Source: Roseburia lenta (GTDB lineage: Bacteria; Bacillota; Clostridia; Lachnospirales; Lachnospiraceae). Taken from it: a stretch of 64,000 nucleotides of DNA. The notes below the pieces were generated by a model that ran no database searches, had not been told where the DNA came from, and was given only the letters and a program-made list of their open reading frames with translations. Shown here piece by piece: positions 61,034-64,000 of the stretch. The position numbers and the translations under genes were made by a program. The stretch spans positions 682,001 through 746,000 of the forward strand of contig NZ_JACOPG010000001.1 of assembly GCF_014287435.1 (NCBI RefSeq). Direction: 5' to 3'. Position 1 is the first letter of the stretch, and each line of letters opens with the position of its first letter.

Positions 61034-62023
61034 ATGGACGCTATTAAAAATTATTTAGAGACAATGTTTTTAAATCTTCCAAACACCCCCGAAGTGCAAA
61101 AAGCCAAATACGAACTCGGACAGATGATGGAAGACAAATACCGGGAACTCATTGCCGATGGCAAGACAGAGAACGAAGCCATCGGAACCGTGATCGCCGA
61201 GTTTGGCAATCTGGATGAACTGGCAGAGGATCTTGGCATTGACAGTGTATTACACCACAGCCAGACCTTTGAAGCAGGGCGCATGGTATCTCTTACTGAA
61301 GTAAAAGAATACCTGAAAGCATCTTCCCGCCATGCCTTTCTGATTGCACTTGGCGTACTCTTGTGTATCCTGAGCCCGGTCTCTACGATCGTTATGAGCA
61401 GCATCGGAGAACTCACCGAAAGAGAAACGTTCATGGAGGCTCTTGGTGTGATCGGCATGTTTCTTTTCATAGCCATTGCAGTAGCACTTTTTGTTACTTC
61501 CGGCATTACCATGAACCGTTGGGAATTTATGAAACATCAGCACTGTTCTTTAGATTTTGCTACCACGGAATATGTGCATGACAGACGCAATATGTATCGC
61601 ACCACACATGCCGTTCTCTTAAGTGTCGGCATCATCTTCTGCGTTTTGTGCGCTGTACCTGCCATTATCATGGATGCTTTGCCACTGCCTGACTTTATCG
61701 ATGATATTTCCGGTGCTGCGGTACTCATCATCATAGCCATCGGTGTATTTATGATCGTTTTGACATCCATCAAGATGGATGGTTTTAACACCCTTTTAAA
61801 ACTCAACGATAGTCGTTCCATGGGCGGACAGTATGTAGATTATCAAAAGCAGGAAAATTACAGCAATAAAACGGTTGCCGCCATCATGTCTGTTTACTGG
61901 CCTACCATTTCCGCAGCCTATCTGATCTGGTCTTTTTTAAGTTTTGACTGGTATATGACCTGGATCATCTGGCCGCTGGCAGCCATCGTTCACAAATGTA
62001 TAAAGAATATCTGGTCTGACTAA
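61034..62023 (+). CDS. permease-prefix-domain membrane protein
   Basis: A 330-residue protein whose ATG (61034) comes two bases after padR. The first ~80 residues form a helical permease-prefix or DUF1700-like domain (MDAIKNYLETMF, ELGQMMEDKYREL, IAEFGNLDELAEDLG). Six to eight membrane helices follow (about 110-325). In this PadR-linked family the protein probably senses membrane state or partners the DUF4097 protein; the mechanism is unknown. Confidence 0.82.
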   Translation: MDAIKNYLETMFLNLPNTPEVQKAKYELGQMMEDKYRELIADGKTENEAIGTVIAEFGNLDELAEDLGIDSVLHHSQTFEAGRMVSLTEVKEYLKASSRHAFLIALGVLLCILSPVSTIVMSSIGELTERETFMEALGVIGMFLFIAIAVALFVTSGITMNRWEFMKHQHCSLDFATTEYVHDRRNMYRTTHAVLLSVGIIFCVLCAVPAIIMDALPLPDFIDDISGAAVLIIIAIGVFMIVLTSIKMDGFNTLLKLNDSRSMGGQYVDYQKQENYSNKTVAAIMSVYWPTISAAYLIWSFLSFDWYMTWIIWPLAAIVHKCIKNIWSD

Positions 62024-62034
62024 GGAGGTTACTT

Positions 62035-62826
62035 ATGAAAAAAAGAACATGGTATTTAACCCTATTAACCATTATCACTGTTATCTGTATTGCAATCGGA
62101 CTACTCGTTCATGTAGTGCTTCCGGCTGGCAACTGGCTGTCTGACATGAGTGATGATCTGGATGATGTGAATGACTCCGAGTCTTTTCTATCCGGAAGTA
62201 CAGTATACGAAGAAGTGGCGGCTTTTTCAAACATCCATCTGGAAATGGAAGTATCTGATATTAGCATCGCTTATGGCGACACCTATGCGATTTCTTATAA
62301 GACCAACAAAGAAAATCTGCTGCCACAGTATGAGGTAAAAAATGAAACACTTTATATCAGCCAAAAGACAAAGAAAGTACATGGGCTGACCAACAATGCC
62401 GATTGTACTTGTAAGATCACGGTTCCTAAGGATGCCGTTCTAAAACTGATCGACGGAACGATTGATGTCGGCGACTTTACTATGGAAAGATTAGGCACCG
62501 ATACCCTGAATATTTCCTCCAGCGTTGGAGATATTGATATTTCAGACAATCTTTTTACCACCATCACTCTCCAGTCCGATGTTGGCGATATTTCACTGGA
62601 AAATGTCACTTTCCAGACAGCAGCACTTAGTTCCGATGTCGGCGATATTGATGTTGAGACTCCGTCACCGCTGGATTCCTACAAGATGGATCTGTCTTGT
62701 GATATAGGCGAGATTGAGATCAATGATCGTTCTTTCCGGAGCCACTACAAGCAGGATGCTGCAGCAGCAAACGCACAGACCCTGACCGTCACAAGTGACA
62801 CGGGCGATATCTCGATCGAATACTAA
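62035..62826 (+). CDS. DUF4097 beta-repeat envelope protein
   Basis: 263 residues with one N-terminal anchor (about 7-30) and an outer beta-solenoid of the DUF4097 type (about 70-260). Repeated SSxVGDIDI / SDVGDIxLEN turns are visible at about 160-260. GGAGG lies before the ATG. PadR, permease-prefix and DUF4097 genes often stand together in Firmicutes and are linked to envelope stress (LiaX-like). It is last in the operon; the terminator follows at 62832. Confidence 0.87.
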   Translation: MKKRTWYLTLLTIITVICIAIGLLVHVVLPAGNWLSDMSDDLDDVNDSESFLSGSTVYEEVAAFSNIHLEMEVSDISIAYGDTYAISYKTNKENLLPQYEVKNETLYISQKTKKVHGLTNNADCTCKITVPKDAVLKLIDGTIDVGDFTMERLGTDTLNISSSVGDIDISDNLFTTITLQSDVGDISLENVTFQTAALSSDVGDIDVETPSPLDSYKMDLSCDIGEIEINDRSFRSHYKQDAAAANAQTLTVTSDTGDISIEY

Positions 62827-62831
62827 GACTT

Positions 62832-62862
62832 AGAGCGTTCCTTTGTGGGGCGCTCTTTTTTG
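62832..62862 (+). terminator. terminator of the padR operon
   Basis: An AGAGCG/CGCTCT stem (62832-62837, 62851-62856) with extra inner pairs and a T-run. Confidence 0.82.
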
Positions 62863-62865
62863 TTG

Positions 62866-63257
62866 GGGCGCAAGTGAGAAAGCACTGGGGGCGGGCAGGC
62901 GCAGGCACTAAGAAAAAAGTCGCGCAATTCTACGTCTCTATAAAGAGGCATTTGTTTTATTTTATGAAAACTGTCTTTGCAAGGTTAGACAGTCTCCCAG
63001 GATGCTGTTCGTCTGTGGCAGATATGAATGCAAAACGCATTAGAGGTGCTTAGGACTTGCAAATAACTAGGCAACTCTTATAAGTGACGCCCCTGAATAT
63101 CTGCCACAGACGGACACATCCGCTCGACTGTCGAAGCCGTGCAAGAGACAGTTTCGTTACAAACAAATTGGCTCTTTAAGAGACGTAACGAATTGGCTCC
63201 TAATATTTTTCTTAGTGCCTGCGCCTGCCCGCCCCCAGTGCTTTCTCACTTACGCCC
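62866..63257. repeat. 392-bp nearly palindromic intergenic element
   Basis: The outer arms 62866-62917 and 63206-63257 are inverted repeats of 52 bp with one mismatch. Further in, at matching positions, are 62931-62947 with 63172-63187, 62966-62981 with 63140-63154 (imperfect), and 63000-63025 with 63097-63121 (16 perfect at the tip). The centre (63026-63096) has a small hairpin. It lies in the 475-bp gap 62827-63301 between two terminators. The whole element could fold as one long rod. No ORF of note. It may be a MITE-like element, a structured RNA or a DNA-binding site. Confidence 0.85.
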
Positions 63258-63262
63258 ATAAA

Positions 63263-63297
63263 AAAATCCGCAGACACAAAATGTATCTGCGGATTTT
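63263..63297. terminator. terminator of niaR
   Basis: Perfect 12-bp arms (63263-63274, 63286-63297) ending in A/T runs, just after niaR. Confidence 0.88.
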
Positions 63298-63301
63298 ATC
63301 T

Positions 63302-63847
63302 CTAGGATTCTTCCCAAAAGTTCACCGGTTCATATTCCTGCAATTTCGCCAAAAATCCTTTTTCTCCCAAGAGTTCCTGAATCCGGTCTAGGACCGCCTC
63401 ATCCCGCGCATAAACTGTATGATAATGATAGCCCGATGTCACATTCATCAACTGGCTGGATTTGCCACTTTTGAGTTCTGCAATATACTGCTCGATATCA
63501 TAGCGGGAATGGATATTCAGTTCTCCACGGATCACACCATAGGTCTTGTGATAGACAAAGACATCCTTGACCCAGCCTCCCAGATCAATGATGGTCTGTA
63601 GTTCCTCTGCCGTCTCCTCCTCTGTATGGATGACCTTGAAGACACGCAGGGTCTCCTGATTCTTGTCGATGACATAGCCCCTGTTGGTCGAATGAATACA
63701 GATGTCCTTAGCACGGAGCAATGCCACATCCTGCACAATGACCTGCCGGCTCACATCAAGCATCTTTGCCAGTTTGACACCGGAGATAGGCGTATCGCTC
63801 GATTGCAAAATATGAATGATCTGATTTCTACGTTCTTCTCCACTCAA
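63302..63847 (-). CDS. niaR: niacin-responsive repressor NiaR
   Basis: A 181-residue HTH_11 plus 3H-domain protein. The winged helix (about 1-60: ISGVKLAKMLDVSRQVIVQDVALLR) is followed by a 3H ligand domain whose His residues lie in HTEEE, HSRYDIEQYI and YHYHTVYA. The TTG start (63847) has AGGT 8 bases upstream. NiaR represses NAD synthesis and uptake genes when niacin is present. Its position 11 bp after nadC fits a self-regulated nad operon. Confidence 0.9.
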   Translation of the reverse strand: MSGEERRNQIIHILQSSDTPISGVKLAKMLDVSRQVIVQDVALLRAKDICIHSTNRGYVIDKNQETLRVFKVIHTEEETAEELQTIIDLGGWVKDVFVYHKTYGVIRGELNIHSRYDIEQYIAELKSGKSSQLMNVTSGYHYHTVYARDEAVLDRIQELLGEKGFLAKLQEYEPVNFWEES

Positions 63848-63858
63848 CTTTTCTTACC

Positions 63859-64000
63859 TCACGCTCCGATCGGATGCAGATTTTTCAAGGAAATATCCAT
63901 GATCGGTGCCGAATGTGTCAGCGCACCGCTGGAAACATAATCCACACCCAGACCGGATAATTTTGCCAGATTTTCCTCGGTCATATTGCCGCTGACTTCG
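63859..64000 (-). CDS. nadC: nicotinate-nucleotide diphosphorylase (carboxylating), C-terminal part
   Basis: The frame is open at the right edge; only the last 46 residues are present. The stretch EVSGNMTEENLAKLSG, DYVSSGALTHSAP and the final SLKNL are the conserved end of NadC (quinolinate phosphoribosyltransferase). It makes NaMN from quinolinate in de novo NAD synthesis. niaR follows 11 bp later. Confidence 0.92.
   Translation of the reverse strand, partial: EVSGNMTEENLAKLSGLGVDYVSSGALTHSAPIMDISLKNLHPIGA

Overview
The window looks like chromosomal DNA of an anaerobic Firmicute, most likely a Lachnospiraceae gut or rumen bacterium (clostridial cluster XIVa). Supporting signs are an oxygen-sensitive class III ribonucleotide reductase, an [FeFe]-hydrogenase, ECF-type vitamin transporters, a DUF4250 micro-protein, AGGAGG-type ribosome binding sites, occasional TTG/GTG starts and consensus TTGNNN-N17-TATAAT promoters. 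I cannot name the genus. Identifications come from reading proteins and motifs by eye; no database was searched.

Layout. 1-3.1 kb: end of a GPH sugar symporter, an esterase-like hydrolase and an Old-Yellow-Enzyme/FAD/Fe-S reductase. 3.2-6.8 kb: pta, then a MocR/PdxR-like regulator divergent from an ECF S component. 6.9-14.1 kb (minus): pyrE, vanZ-like, a small membrane protein, an M29 aminopeptidase, purE, purM, purN, purD. 14.2-18.3 kb: a surface-protein locus made of a membrane-domain LuxR regulator, a frame-disrupted RsgI-like gene and a cell-wall-anchored protein. 18.4-22.5 kb: VanX-like dipeptidase, fucO, GNAT and degenerate GGDEF genes. 22.5-29.1 kb: pyrC-pyrF-pyrK-pyrD and nrdD with NrdR boxes. 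29.2-32.7 kb: TPR lipoprotein, amidase, CNNM/HlyC protein. 32.8-40.0 kb: a compact Tad-like pilus/secretion locus. 40.3-45.2 kb: cyclophilin, an unknown anchored protein and an ECF transporter (S, double ATPase, T). 45.3-46.9 kb: gene debris (nuclease and flagellin fragments) and a repeat-bearing coiled-coil gene. 47.0-50.6 kb: [FeFe]-hydrogenase and its NuoF/GltD-like partner. 50.8-51.4 kb: six tRNA genes. 51.5-56.5 kb: phosphoesterase, rdgB, amidase, C1 protease, rRNA methyltransferase. 56.6 kb: a predicted orphan small RNA. 56.9-60.5 kb: small protein, DUF4422 glycosyltransferase, HD hydrolase, FliB-like methylase. 60.6-62.8 kb: autoregulated PadR / permease-prefix / DUF4097 operon. 62.87-63.26 kb: a 392-bp nearly palindromic element. 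63.3-64.0 kb: niaR and the end of nadC.

How it fits together. Most of the window is housekeeping: de novo pyrimidine and purine synthesis, anaerobic dNTP supply, hydrogen metabolism and vitamin uptake. The most unusual content is (i) the Tad-like locus, whose pilin-like proteins start almost directly at the Flp-type EY motif with no leader peptide and with no prepilin peptidase nearby; (ii) the long palindromic intergenic element; (iii) an orphan sRNA of about 80 nt with C-rich single-stranded stretches; and (iv) reading-frame breaks in two surface-protein genes, which could be assembly errors, decay or phase variation.
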